A DNA stretch of 64,000 nt from Candidatus Sedimenticola sp. (ex Thyasira tokunagai) (GTDB taxonomy: Bacteria; Pseudomonadota; Gammaproteobacteria; Chromatiales; Chromatiaceae), in the NCBI GenBank assembly GCA_037318855.1, contig CP134874.1, positions 4,341,001 to 4,405,000 of the forward strand, given 5' to 3'. The notes under the pieces are model-generated. The model was not told the origin of the DNA and did not search any database. It saw only the letters and a list, made by a program, of their open reading frames with translations. The translations under genes were made by a program, and so were the position numbers. Positions 52,751 through 61,591 of the stretch are shown here, in pieces (position 1 is the first letter of the stretch; the number at the start of each line of letters is the position of its first letter).

Positions 52751-54097
52751 ATGGCAAAACGACTGCTGATCATTGAAGACGATGCCGGACTCAACCAGAT
52801 GCTGCAATTCCATTTTGAGGATCTGGGCTTTGAAGTGACCGGTGTTCACCTCTGCCGGGATGGCCTGCAACGGCTGAGCAGTAGCAGCTATGACTTACTG
52901 CTTCTTGACCAACAGTTACCCGACGGTACCGGGTTGGAACTGCTGACAAAAATCCGTGAGCTGAACCCGGATCAACCCGTGATCATGATGACCGGACAAC
53001 ACGACTTGGAGTTGGCGATTCAGGCGATCAAGAGCGGTGCCGCCGACTTTATCCATAAACCGATCAACACCGAAGCGCTGCAGATTGTCGTTGAACGTGT
53101 ACTGGAGGCACGGCGTCTCTCACGCGAGGTGGAGGCACTTCGCCTTCCGGCTGATGATGCACCGACAGACCGTGACCTGATAGGGCGCAGCAACGCCATG
53201 CTTCAGGTGAGCAAAGATATCGCCCTTAGCGCCACCGGTGATGCTGCCGTTCTAATCAGCGGTGAGTCCGGCACCGGCAAGGAGGTGGTGGCACGCCTGA
53301 TTCATCAACACTCCGAAAAGAGTGGGCCATTCATCGCAGTCAACTGCGCCGCTATTGTCGAAACCCTGCTGGAGAGCGAGCTGTTTGGGCATGAGAAGGG
53401 GGCATTCACAGGTGCTGTCGGCCGGAAACCGGGGAAATTCGAGCTGGCACAGGATGGCACCCTCTTCCTCGATGAGATTGGCGAACTCTCTTTGCCACTG
53501 CAGGCAAAGCTGCTGCGTGTGCTTCAGGAGCAGGCATTTGAACGTGTCGGCGGTACCCGTCTAATCACGACTAACGCCAGAATCATAGCAGCCACCCACC
53601 GTGACATCTTCAGTGAGGTGCAGGCGGGTAACTTTCGTGAAGATCTCGCCTACCGGTTAAAAGTAGTGACTATTGAAATCCCCGCGCTGCGTGACCGCCC
53701 GGAGGATATCCCACTTCTGGTACCCGCACTGCTGGCAAAGATCGCCCGTAAAACACACAAGCCTCCCTCTCAGCTTACCGATCAGGCAGTGGCGGCACTG
53801 CAGAACCATCACTGGCCGGGTAACGTACGGGAGCTGGAGAACCTCCTGACCCAAGCCCTGGTGCGTTGCCGTGGCAGCGTCATCACCCCTGATCTGCTAA
53901 CCCTGCCGCAGAAACTCCCGGCAGCCGCAACCAAGAGCCCGGAGCAGGTGGAAAAATCCCTTGATCAAGTGGAGGAGAAGCAGATCCGCCTGGTGCTCCA
54001 GCACACCGGGGGACACAAGGGAAAAAGCTGTGAGATACTCGGCATATCCAGGCCAGCCCTTGACCGAAAAATCAGAAAGTACTCGATCACTTTTTGA
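52751..54097 (+). CDS. Sigma-54-dependent response regulator (NtrC family)
   Basis: 448 residues: receiver domain (RLLIIEDDAG, LLLLDQQLPDGTG, KPIN), AAA+ activator with Walker A GESGTGKE and the sigma-54 contact loop GAFTGA, LFLDEIGELSLPLQAKLLRV, and a C-terminal Fis-type helix-turn-helix (CEILGISRPALDRKIRK). No sensor kinase is nearby. It resembles orphan NtrC-type regulators; the closeness of a sigma-54 promoter (55247) 1.2 kb downstream makes that operon a candidate target. Confidence 0.9.
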   Translation: MAKRLLIIEDDAGLNQMLQFHFEDLGFEVTGVHLCRDGLQRLSSSSYDLLLLDQQLPDGTGLELLTKIRELNPDQPVIMMTGQHDLELAIQAIKSGAADFIHKPINTEALQIVVERVLEARRLSREVEALRLPADDAPTDRDLIGRSNAMLQVSKDIALSATGDAAVLISGESGTGKEVVARLIHQHSEKSGPFIAVNCAAIVETLLESELFGHEKGAFTGAVGRKPGKFELAQDGTLFLDEIGELSLPLQAKLLRVLQEQAFERVGGTRLITTNARIIAATHRDIFSEVQAGNFREDLAYRLKVVTIEIPALRDRPEDIPLLVPALLAKIARKTHKPPSQLTDQAVAALQNHHWPGNVRELENLLTQALVRCRGSVITPDLLTLPQKLPAAATKSPEQVEKSLDQVEEKQIRLVLQHTGGHKGKSCEILGISRPALDRKIRKYSITF

Positions 54098-54333
54098 GCC
54101 GCCGCCCCGCCATGGGCCGGCTGAAGAGCCCTATAACTTAATAAGCATTCGCTTATCTCACTGAAATATAGTTATATTTCTGGCAAAACATAAAATATTC
54201 TCCTATAGTGTACAAAGCTACAGATTATGTAATCGGCAGTTATGGTTGCTCCTTCGTGATACCCCTGAGTTCCCCGTTTCATTACCTGTACGCAACACCC
54301 TAATATTGTTAATTTTTTTCAGGTAAAAGTCAT

Positions 54334-54537
54334 ATGGCTACAGGCACAGTAAAGTGGTTTAACGAATCCAAAGGTTTTGGGTTTATTTCTCAGGATGATG
54401 GCGGTGCAGACGTTTTTGTACATTTTAACGCTATCCAAGGTTCAGGTTTCAAAACTCTGAACGAAGGCCAAGCGGTCACCTTTGAGGTAGAGAGCGGTCC
54501 CAAAGGCTTGCAGGCATCCAACGTAGTTGCGGTCTAA
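54334..54537 (+). CDS. Cold-shock protein, CspA family (second copy)
   Basis: 67 residues with intact RNP1 (KGFGFIS) and RNP2 (DVFVHFN). About 59% identical by eye to the product at 16472. An AT-rich 5' region of over 100 bases may act as a temperature-sensitive leader as in cspA genes. Followed by a strong terminator and then the RRM gene. Confidence 0.92.
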   Translation: MATGTVKWFNESKGFGFISQDDGGADVFVHFNAIQGSGFKTLNEGQAVTFEVESGPKGLQASNVVAV

Positions 54538-54565
54538 GCAAGATCTCATCGGATAACCCAGTATC

Positions 54566-54597
54566 AAGAACCCCGCATTAGCGGGGTTCTTTTTTTG
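54566..54597 (+). terminator. Terminator of second cold-shock gene
   Basis: AAGAACCCCGC-ATTA-GCGGGGTTCTT followed by T run (to 54596): a perfect 11-bp stem. Confidence 0.9.
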
Positions 54598-54643
54598 GGA
54601 AAAATAATTTTACCGCAGCACCAGAATCCAAAGGAAAAGAGCA

Positions 54644-54907
54644 TTGAAAAAACTATTCATTGGCAACTTACCCGCCAGCACTAAAGAAGAAGAGCTGCTC
54701 TCCCTGTTTTCCGAATTTGGCAAGGTACGCTCGGCCAAGCTGGTGACAGACGTCTTCTCGGGCCAGTGCAAGGGTTTTGGCTTTATTGAAATGGAAGGCC
54801 ATGAGGCCCGTGCCGCTATTGCCGGTCTGGATGGCAAGGACTATAACGGCAAGACAATGAAGGTTAATTTTGAATCTCCCAAGCTGGCTGGCCGTCGCCG
54901 ACGCTAA
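54644..54907 (+). CDS. RRM RNA-binding protein with TTG start
   Basis: 87 residues: one RNA recognition motif with RNP2 (KLFIGNLP) and RNP1 (CKGFGFIEM), ending in an arginine-rich tail (AGRRRR). The start codon is TTG at 54644, with AAGGA about 8 bases upstream and no in-frame ATG that preserves the RNP2 strand. It follows the cold-shock gene and its terminator closely, a pairing that fits a shared role in RNA handling in the cold. Confidence 0.85.
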   Translation: MKKLFIGNLPASTKEEELLSLFSEFGKVRSAKLVTDVFSGQCKGFGFIEMEGHEARAAIAGLDGKDYNGKTMKVNFESPKLAGRRRR

Positions 54908-55246
54908 TCCTTAAGAAACCACTAAACAGGTCAAGCGAAGGCGATATCAATTAAGCAGGCGGCTAAAGGAGGCCTCACAGCAGAACCATCGCCGCACTGT
55001 CACCCTCACTCTCGTTTCCCCCTCTCCTTATCATGATCAACAGACGGCTGCTTCCTCGAGGAGCCGCTGAATAAGTCTGGGCACCCAAAAAACCGTGGCG
55101 CACTCAACACCCCCCACCGTGTAACGAAGCAATAAACACGAATGTAACGCAACGTTATATTCATTGCTCGTCCCACACAGATAGTAACCCAGCAAATGAA
55201 ATACATCTAATTGATTTAACAGTCATTTACTCTGTTTACGAAGAGT
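54908..55246. other. Long intergenic region before the sigma-factor operon
   Basis: About 340 bp without a recognisable gene or repeat. AT-rich towards its right end; a sigma-54-like element follows at 55247. Confidence 0.4.
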
Positions 55247-55262
55247 TGGCACAATGACTGCT
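55247..55262 (+). promoter_or_regulatory. Putative sigma-54 promoter of sigma-factor/receiver operon
   Basis: TGGCAC-AATGA-CTGCT fits TGGCAC-N5-TTGC(A/T) with one mismatch. A start near 55274 would give a leader of about 100 bases. Confidence 0.55.
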
Positions 55263-55374
55263 CTTATAGGGACAGAACAGGAAATTGTTGTGAAAAGCTT
55301 GGAACACTGGTGATTCTTGAGCTTTGGCATTTTGCCCACCCCCAATTTCGAATGCCACCCCAAGGAGATCAAAA

Positions 55375-55896
55375 ATGAGCACTGTTGCCTTAAAAGATGA
55401 CTGGCGCAACACCAGTCATGGACGTGAACATCTTTTCAACCAACTAATCACCTCTTACGCACCAGATCTGGAGCGCTACTCCTACTGGCTGGCGGGTGAC
55501 CGGCATACAGCGGAAGACCTGGTTCAGGAGGCGCTGCTGCGTGCATGGCGCTCGATTGACCGTCTACAGGACCCGAAGGCCGCCAAAGGGTGGCTACTGA
55601 CCATCTTACGACGGGAAAATGCCAGGCGCTTTGAACGAAAACGCCTTGAGCTCAGTGATATTCCGATGGAGAGTCTGGCGGAAAAGCACACCCCCTACGA
55701 CACCTCCACCGAAGCGTTTGTACTGCGGCAAGCAATGGATGAACTGCCCGACAAGTACCGAGAGCCTCTTATGAAGAAGGTCATTGGAGGCTACTCACAA
55801 CGTGAGATTGCCAAGCAACTGGGTATCACCTCCGCCGGTGTCGGCACTCGCCTGTTTCGCGCCCGCAACAAGCTGAAGGCTGCACTGGCAGCATAA
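55375..55896 (+). CDS. ECF-like sigma-70-family sigma factor
   Basis: 173 residues with sigma region 2 (RYSYWLAGDRHTAEDLVQEA, then LRAWRSIDRLQDPKAAKGWL) and region 4 (LPDKYREPLMKKVIGGYSQR, then EIAKQLGITSAGVGTRLFR). No anti-sigma factor is adjacent; instead a lone receiver follows 13 bp later. ATG 55375 has AAGGAG 8 bases upstream. A sigma-54-like element lies in front, so one sigma factor may control another. Confidence 0.9.
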   Translation: MSTVALKDDWRNTSHGREHLFNQLITSYAPDLERYSYWLAGDRHTAEDLVQEALLRAWRSIDRLQDPKAAKGWLLTILRRENARRFERKRLELSDIPMESLAEKHTPYDTSTEAFVLRQAMDELPDKYREPLMKKVIGGYSQREIAKQLGITSAGVGTRLFRARNKLKAALAA

Positions 55897-55909
55897 CCGG
55901 CGCACGACC

Positions 55910-56275
55910 ATGACACGTTCAGTGGCCAGATTACTCATAGTCGAGGACAACAGCTCCCTACGGCAGATGCTAAGCTGGGATTTTGAGGAGCGGGGCTATC
56001 TTGTAACGGCAGTGAGCAGCTGTACTGAAGCGGAGGCAGTGTTGAAAGAGCGACTTTTCGATCTTGCCCTGCTCGACTACGACCTTCCCGACCGCAGTGG
56101 CACCGAGCTGCTTGCGCGCCTCCAGCAACAGCTTCCCGGGCTACCGGTGATCCTCTGCAGCGGCCGCGTAACCGAGAGCGAAGTCGGCTTAGGAGGCGCC
56201 TTCGCTTTTGTCATCAAGCCGATAGACCGCACCACTCTGCACCGGCTGTTTCAGCAAGCACTGAATGACTCCTAG
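55910..56275 (+). CDS. Single-domain response regulator receiver
   Basis: 121 residues, receiver only: RLLIVEDNSS, phospho-acceptor in LALLDYDLPDRSG, and conserved lysine in FVIKPID. No output domain. It resembles the receiver of the NtrC-type protein at 52751 (shared QMLxxxFExxGxxVTxV pattern), so the two may be paralogues. Co-transcription with the sigma factor suggests it acts on it, directly or through a partner. The stop TAG lies in the arm of the palindrome at 56272. Confidence 0.88.
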   Translation: MTRSVARLLIVEDNSSLRQMLSWDFEERGYLVTAVSSCTEAEAVLKERLFDLALLDYDLPDRSGTELLARLQQQLPGLPVILCSGRVTESEVGLGGAFAFVIKPIDRTTLHRLFQQALNDS

Positions 56276-56438
56276 GAGCCTGTCCGAGAATAGAGAACCT
56301 ACTGCGGGAAAGCTCTTTTGGCCCATTGTTCCTCTCATTTTCGTTGAATAAGAGCGACTATTCGCCTCAAATGATCAAAAAAATGGACTCAAAATGGCTT
56401 CCCCTCGCTACGGCTCCTATTCTCGGACAAGCTCCTGG
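56272..56438. repeat. Palindromic repeat, long member (167 bp)
   Basis: Arms CTAGGAGCCTGTCCGAGAATAG (22 bases at 56272-56293) and its inverse at 56417-56438 match at 20 of 22 positions. Inner sequence is partly palindromic. Left arm overlaps the receiver-gene stop codon. It shares a core with the palindrome at 41758. Confidence 0.75.
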
Positions 56439-56709
56439 GGTAATCCCTCAGAATAGTAAAGACTATTCTGATTATCCCTGATGCTCAGCCAACGATAGAA
56501 GAAGACAGGTCAATATTGGGTGCAAACAGGCACGTATGAACACAAATATTTGCAATACCCCCCATACTGCGAAGTACCTGAACAAGCCCTTGGTAATTAT
56601 TTACGTTCAATGCCTGGCTATTTAGCGGCGAAGAGTGAATTAAGAGTCAAATTTGTACTTATTTCCGGCTGAGTTTCAGGGGTAGCCGGGAAGAGCTATG
56701 GAGAGAAGC

Positions 56710-58158
56710 TTACTTCCGCCAGTAGGCGGGCGTCAGCAACACCAGCAGGGTAAAGATCTCCAACCGACCCAACATCATGGCAAAGCAGAGAATCCACTTC
56801 GCCGGGTCGTTGAGCTGTCCATAGTTGGTACCTACCGTCGCGAGCCCAGGGCCAAGATTATTGATGGAGGCGGCAACCGCTGAAAAAGCCGTCATCAGGT
56901 CCAAGCCGGTGAGTGCAAGCGCAAGGTACATGAAGGTAAAACTAGCCACATAGAGAGCGAAAAAGCCCCATACCGCCTCCACCACTCGGCTTGGAATCGT
57001 CTTGCCGCCGACTCGAATAGGGATCTGGGCACTAGGATGGATTAGACGTGTAATCTCGCGCAATCCCTGCTTGATCAGCAGCAGGAAACGGATCACCTTA
57101 ATGCCACCACCGGTAGAACCGGCGCAACCACCGACAAAGCTCGAGAAAAGTAAAATAATCGCGACCACACCGGGCCAGACGGAGTAATCAGCCGTGGTAA
57201 AACCGGCGGTCGTCCCAATGGAAACTGCCTGGAACACCCCTTTGGCCACCGCTTCATTCCACTCGTAGGTGCCTGTAAGGTAGAGCATCAAGGAGACCAC
57301 CAAGGCAACCACCATCAACACCGCCACATAGAAGCGAAACTCGCTATCGAGCAGGTAGATTATTGGATTGCGCCGCCGCCAGGCAACGAAATGGAGAGCA
57401 AAATTGGCACCGGAGAGAAGCAGAAAAATTACAGCTATCATTTCGATCAACGTGCTGTCGAAGTAGCCCATGCTGGCATCATGGGTGGAGAACCCACCGA
57501 TAGCAATGGTGGCAAAGGAGTGCCCGATGGCATCAAAAAGCGTCATACCGGCCGCCCAGTAGGCGAGTGCGCAGGCGATGGTAAGGCCAAGATAGATATA
57601 CCACAACGCCTTTGCCGTCTCAGTGATGCGTGGTGTCAGCTTCGAATCCTTCATTGGCCCCGGAGTCTCAGCACGGTAGAGCTGCATACCACCGATACCC
57701 AGCATCGGCAGCACTGCCACCGCCAGTACGATGATACCCATGCCGCCAAGCCACTGTAGCTGCTGACGGTAGTAGAGGATCGAACGGGGCAACTCATCAA
57801 GACCGACAATCACCGTTGCACCGGTGGTGGTCAGGCCGGAAATTGACTCAAAGACAGCGTCTACCAGAGACATATGTGGGTTGCTCGCGAGCATAAACGG
57901 CAGGGCGCCGGTCAGCCCGAGCACACTCCAGAACAGCACCACCACCATAAAGCCGTCTCGCAACCGCAGTTCATGCTGCTTGCCACGCACCAGAGCGCGC
58001 GCGAGGGCACCGGCTAGAAAAGTGATCAAAAAGGCGATGAGAAAAACTGTACTCGCTCCGTCTTCATACCAATATGAGACGATCGCAGGTGGCAGCATGG
58101 TCAGACTGAAGAGCATCAGCAGGATACCGAGAATGCGTTGCACAACATTGAAGTGCAT
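56710..58158 (-). CDS. trkH: Trk potassium uptake protein TrkH
   Basis: 482 residues from ATG 58158. Multiple helices with the four P-loop motifs of the Trk/Ktr superfamily: SGLTTTGATVIVG, IGGFSTHDASMG, IGTTAGFTTADY and INNLGPGLATVG. GGCAGSTGGGIKVIRFLLL matches TrkH. It forms the membrane channel gated by TrkA. TrkA lies 94 bp upstream on the same strand. The open frame extends 12 codons further upstream without a better ribosome site. Confidence 0.93.
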   Translation of the reverse strand: MHFNVVQRILGILLMLFSLTMLPPAIVSYWYEDGASTVFLIAFLITFLAGALARALVRGKQHELRLRDGFMVVVLFWSVLGLTGALPFMLASNPHMSLVDAVFESISGLTTTGATVIVGLDELPRSILYYRQQLQWLGGMGIIVLAVAVLPMLGIGGMQLYRAETPGPMKDSKLTPRITETAKALWYIYLGLTIACALAYWAAGMTLFDAIGHSFATIAIGGFSTHDASMGYFDSTLIEMIAVIFLLLSGANFALHFVAWRRRNPIIYLLDSEFRFYVAVLMVVALVVSLMLYLTGTYEWNEAVAKGVFQAVSIGTTAGFTTADYSVWPGVVAIILLFSSFVGGCAGSTGGGIKVIRFLLLIKQGLREITRLIHPSAQIPIRVGGKTIPSRVVEAVWGFFALYVASFTFMYLALALTGLDLMTAFSAVAASINNLGPGLATVGTNYGQLNDPAKWILCFAMMLGRLEIFTLLVLLTPAYWRK

Positions 58159-58252
58159 TATTGCCGACACTCCCTCAAAAGGACTATCGCGCACTCAATC
58201 CGTAGCAGCGTCAAAGCCCCCTTGGGTGGCAGGTAGAGTTTGAACAAGCCTT

Positions 58253-59626
58253 TCACAGGTATGTGATACCCACCTGGAACAGACGCTCAACATCTGAAAT
58301 GTGCTGTTTGTCCACAAGAAACAGAATGACGTGGTCTTCCTTCCGAATCACCGTGTCATGGTGGGCAATCAATACCTCACTACCACGCACGATGGCACCA
58401 ATATTTGCACCGGGCGGCAGGTCGATATTTTCAACTGCCCGACCCACGACCTGGGAAGAGCCAGGATCACCGTGAGCGACTGCCTCAATGGCCTCGGATG
58501 TACCACCACGCAGGGAGTGCACCATCACCACATCACCCCGGCGCACATATGTCAGCAGCGTGCCGATGGTAGCCTGCTGAGGCGAGATGGCAAAGTCGAT
58601 AGGGCCATCCTGCACCATATCCACATAGGCCCCGCGATTGATCAATGCCATCACCTTGCGCGCCCCCAATCGCTTGGCCAGCATGGCAGAGAGGATATTG
58701 GCTTCATCATCATTTGTGACAGCACAGAAGAGATCGGTATCCTCTATATTCTCCTCAAGCAGCAGGCTTTCATCAGAGACATCACCGTGAAGGACGATGG
58801 TTTTTTGCAGATCCTCGGCTACCCTCTGAGCTCTACTCTTATCACACTCAATCAGCTTTACCTGATAATACCGCTCCAGCGCACTCGCAAGCCGCTTTCC
58901 TATATTGCCGCCGCCGGCAAAAATAAGCCGTTTATACGGTTTTTCCGATTTCCGCAGCTCATTCATCACCAAGCGAATATTTTCTGAGGCGGCGATAAAA
59001 AAGACTTCATCATCAACTTCAATAACGGTATCGCCCTTAGGATGGACGGCCTGCCCCTGGCGGTAGATAACGGCTATACGCGCATCGACATGGGGGATAT
59101 GCCAGTGGAGGGCGCGCAACTCATGACCTACCAGCGGGCCACCGTGGTATGCACGTACCGACACCAAGCGCGCACGGCCACCGGCAAAATCGAGTACCTG
59201 CAGGGCGCCCGGGTGTTTGATCATTCTCATGATGTACTCAGTGACCAGCTGCTCCGGGCTGATCAGCACATCCACCGGCAATGCATCGCCTTTAAACAGC
59301 TGGGGATACTTTGTAAATCCCAGGGCTCGTACCCGGGCAATCTTTGTCGGCGTATGAAACAGGGTATAGGCCACCTGGCAGGCGACCATATTGGTTTCAT
59401 CACTATTGGTCACGGCGAGGATCATATCCGCATCCTCGGCGCCCGCCTGCATTAGTACATCGGGGTGAGCTGCATGTCCCTGGACAGTGCGTAGATCGAG
59501 GCGGTCCTGCAACGCCCGAAGCAGCTCGGGATCCTGGTCCACCACGGTGATATCGTTAGCTTCAGAAACCAGATTATTGGCCACTGAGGTACCCACTTGC
59601 CCTGCACCTAATATTATTATCTTCAT
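58253..59626 (-). CDS. trkA: Trk system regulator TrkA
   Basis: 457 residues from ATG 59626. Two RCK units, each with a Rossmann nucleotide site: MKIIILGAGQVGTSVANNLV and LIFAGGGNIGKRLASALE, plus C-terminal TrkA-C regions (VLIAHHDTVIRKEDHVILFL). Length equals the usual 458. It gates TrkH in response to NADH or ATP. Confidence 0.94.
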   Translation of the reverse strand: MKIIILGAGQVGTSVANNLVSEANDITVVDQDPELLRALQDRLDLRTVQGHAAHPDVLMQAGAEDADMILAVTNSDETNMVACQVAYTLFHTPTKIARVRALGFTKYPQLFKGDALPVDVLISPEQLVTEYIMRMIKHPGALQVLDFAGGRARLVSVRAYHGGPLVGHELRALHWHIPHVDARIAVIYRQGQAVHPKGDTVIEVDDEVFFIAASENIRLVMNELRKSEKPYKRLIFAGGGNIGKRLASALERYYQVKLIECDKSRAQRVAEDLQKTIVLHGDVSDESLLLEENIEDTDLFCAVTNDDEANILSAMLAKRLGARKVMALINRGAYVDMVQDGPIDFAISPQQATIGTLLTYVRRGDVVMVHSLRGGTSEAIEAVAHGDPGSSQVVGRAVENIDLPPGANIGAIVRGSEVLIAHHDTVIRKEDHVILFLVDKQHISDVERLFQVGITYL

Positions 59627-59754
59627 TTTTCTGCTTAAGCGTCTGCACCGGAACAGCCGAATAATACTGCGTAACCGCCCTGCAGGAAAACTGTTACAGA
59701 AAGTTTTCCTCAACTAAATGCCGCTGAATGACAAAATCACCAGAAATAGATTGT

Positions 59755-59803
59755 GTTACTTAAGGAAACGCATCGTTACCCTAAGTAACACCTTAAGGGT
59801 AAC
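59755..59803. promoter_or_regulatory. Nested palindromic half-sites upstream of ABC operon
   Basis: GTTACTTAAGG, GTTACCCTAAGTAAC and CCTTAAGGGTAAC occur within 49 bp: four half-sites of the form GTTACYY(Y)TAAG in both orientations. They lie about 55-115 bp before the sigma-54-like element, an enhancer-type position. Confidence 0.5.
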
Positions 59804-59854
59804 ACTACTTATTTCTCATTATCTATCCATTTGATATGAATAGAATTGCTCAAC

Positions 59855-59870
59855 TGGCACAATTTTCGCT
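59855..59870 (+). promoter_or_regulatory. Putative sigma-54 promoter of ABC transporter operon
   Basis: TGGCAC-AATTT-TCGCT matches the -24/-12 consensus with one mismatch. Leader to the ATG at 60128 would be about 245 bases. Confidence 0.55.
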
Positions 59871-60127
59871 TTGTACCCTTTCCAACTTTTGGATATCACC
59901 CGCCAATGGCGAAGCGATATATCAAAAATATAATTCAAAAGATCTATTTTATTACCGGCTTCGTACTATATTTTGTATTCACGGACGATATAGTGCGACA
60001 CATAAGATGCGTGGCTCGATGATGTTGGATGGTGTCGAAAACTATCTACTAAATCGGAAGGGCAGCGGTATAGGTAATAAAAACTTACGACAAAAAGGGG
60101 CCTTTCGCCCCATGAGAGGAGAGATAG

Positions 60128-61474
60128 ATGACTGACAAGAAAACCAGCGAACTGTCCCGTCGCGGCTTTATGAAAGTTAGCGCGGGTGCACTGGCCGCAA
60201 CCAGCATGCCTATGTTCTTTATGAAAGACGCCTGGGCTGCTGATTTCCGCAACAATCCCGGCAACAGCAAGACAGCCACATTTGGTTTCAACGTACCCCA
60301 GACCGGCGCCTACGCTGATGAGGGCGCGGATGAGCTGCGTGCCTACAAGCTGGCGGTCAAGCACATCAACGGCGAGGGTGACGGCGGCATGCTCAACACC
60401 ATGAAGCCACTGACCCTGAAAGGTGATGGCGTTCTCGGCAAAAAAGTTGTGTATGTAACGGGTGACACCCAGACCAAATCTGATGCCGCACGTGCATCTG
60501 CCAAACGCATGATCGAGAAAGATGGCGCCCTGATGATCTCAGGTGGCTCCTCTTCCGGCGTGGCCATCGCCGTACAGGGTCTCTGCCAGGAGATGGGCAT
60601 TATGTTCATGGCCGGCCTGACCCACTCCAACGACACAACCGGTAAGGATAAGCGTCGTTACGGTTTCCGTCACTTCTTCAACGCCTATATGTCCGGTGCT
60701 GCACTGGGTCCGGTTCTGAAGAAAGAGTTTGGCACCGACCGTAAAGCGTACCATCTGACCGCTGACTACACTTGGGGCTGGACCCAGGAAGAGTCAATCA
60801 AAAACACTACTGAAGCTCTGGGCTGGAATACCACCGCCACTGTCAAAACCCCTGTTGGCGCGGGTGACTTCTCCCAGTACATCACTCCAGTACTGAACTC
60901 AGGTGCAGACGTGCTGATCCTTAACCACTACGGTAAGGATATGATCAACTCCCTGACCCAGGCGACCCAGTTCGGTCTGCGTGACAAGCAGGTCAACGGC
61001 AAGAACTTCGAGATCGTTGTACCGCTGTTCTCCCGCCTGATGGCACAGGGTGCCGGCGACAACATCAAGGGCATCCTCGGCTCAACCAACTGGCACTGGT
61101 CTCTGACCGATGAAGGCTCCAAGGCATTCGTCAAGTCATTCGGTCAGGAGTACGGTTTCCCACCCTCACAGGCGGCTCACACCTGCTATGTTCAGGCCCT
61201 GCAGTACGCAGACGCCTGTCAGCGTGCCGGCACCTTCTACCCACCTGAGGTGATCAAACAGCTGGAAGGCCACAAGTTCGACGGCGGCGGCAACGGCCCC
61301 ACCGAGTATCGCGCTGAAGACCATCAGGCGTTCAAAGACGTACTGGTGGTACGTGGTAACCAGAACCCATCCTCTTCGTTCGACGTACTGAAAGTTGAGC
61401 AGGTGGTTCCCCGCGCTCAGGTTGAGTACGACGCCAAAATCTTTGGTGGCGAACTCGGTCCTTACAAGGTTTAA
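60128..61474 (+). CDS. ABC transporter substrate-binding protein (branched-chain amino acid type, Tat signal)
   Basis: 448 residues. Twin-arginine signal SRRGFMKVSAGALAAT with cleavage after AWA. Periplasmic-binding fold of the LivJ/UrtA class: FGFNVPQTGAYADEGADELR, MISGGSSSGVAIAVQGLCQE, RHFFNAYMSGAALGPVLKKE. Ligand could be amino acids, amides or urea; UrtA-specific motifs are not evident. Strong ribosome site GAGAGGAGAG precedes it. It heads the operon, and a double hairpin follows. Confidence 0.88.
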   Translation: MTDKKTSELSRRGFMKVSAGALAATSMPMFFMKDAWAADFRNNPGNSKTATFGFNVPQTGAYADEGADELRAYKLAVKHINGEGDGGMLNTMKPLTLKGDGVLGKKVVYVTGDTQTKSDAARASAKRMIEKDGALMISGGSSSGVAIAVQGLCQEMGIMFMAGLTHSNDTTGKDKRRYGFRHFFNAYMSGAALGPVLKKEFGTDRKAYHLTADYTWGWTQEESIKNTTEALGWNTTATVKTPVGAGDFSQYITPVLNSGADVLILNHYGKDMINSLTQATQFGLRDKQVNGKNFEIVVPLFSRLMAQGAGDNIKGILGSTNWHWSLTDEGSKAFVKSFGQEYGFPPSQAAHTCYVQALQYADACQRAGTFYPPEVIKQLEGHKFDGGGNGPTEYRAEDHQAFKDVLVVRGNQNPSSSFDVLKVEQVVPRAQVEYDAKIFGGELGPYKV

Positions 61475-61492
61475 TAGAACCTGCCAATGGTC

Positions 61493-61556
61493 AGGCGGCC
61501 GCCTTCGGGCGGCCGCCTGTTATGCGGGGGTGGTTGCCACTTAGCGGCAACCACCC
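61493..61556 (+). terminator. Two strong hairpins between binding-protein and permease genes
   Basis: AGGCGGCCGCC-TTCG-GGCGGCCGCCT, then GGGTGGTTGCC/GGCAACCACCC (61528-61556). Neither has a T run, so they are more likely RNA-stabilising or attenuating elements than full terminators. Confidence 0.7.
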
Positions 61557-61591
61557 TCGGCCCTTTCCTCCATACAGTTGTGTAGACGGTA

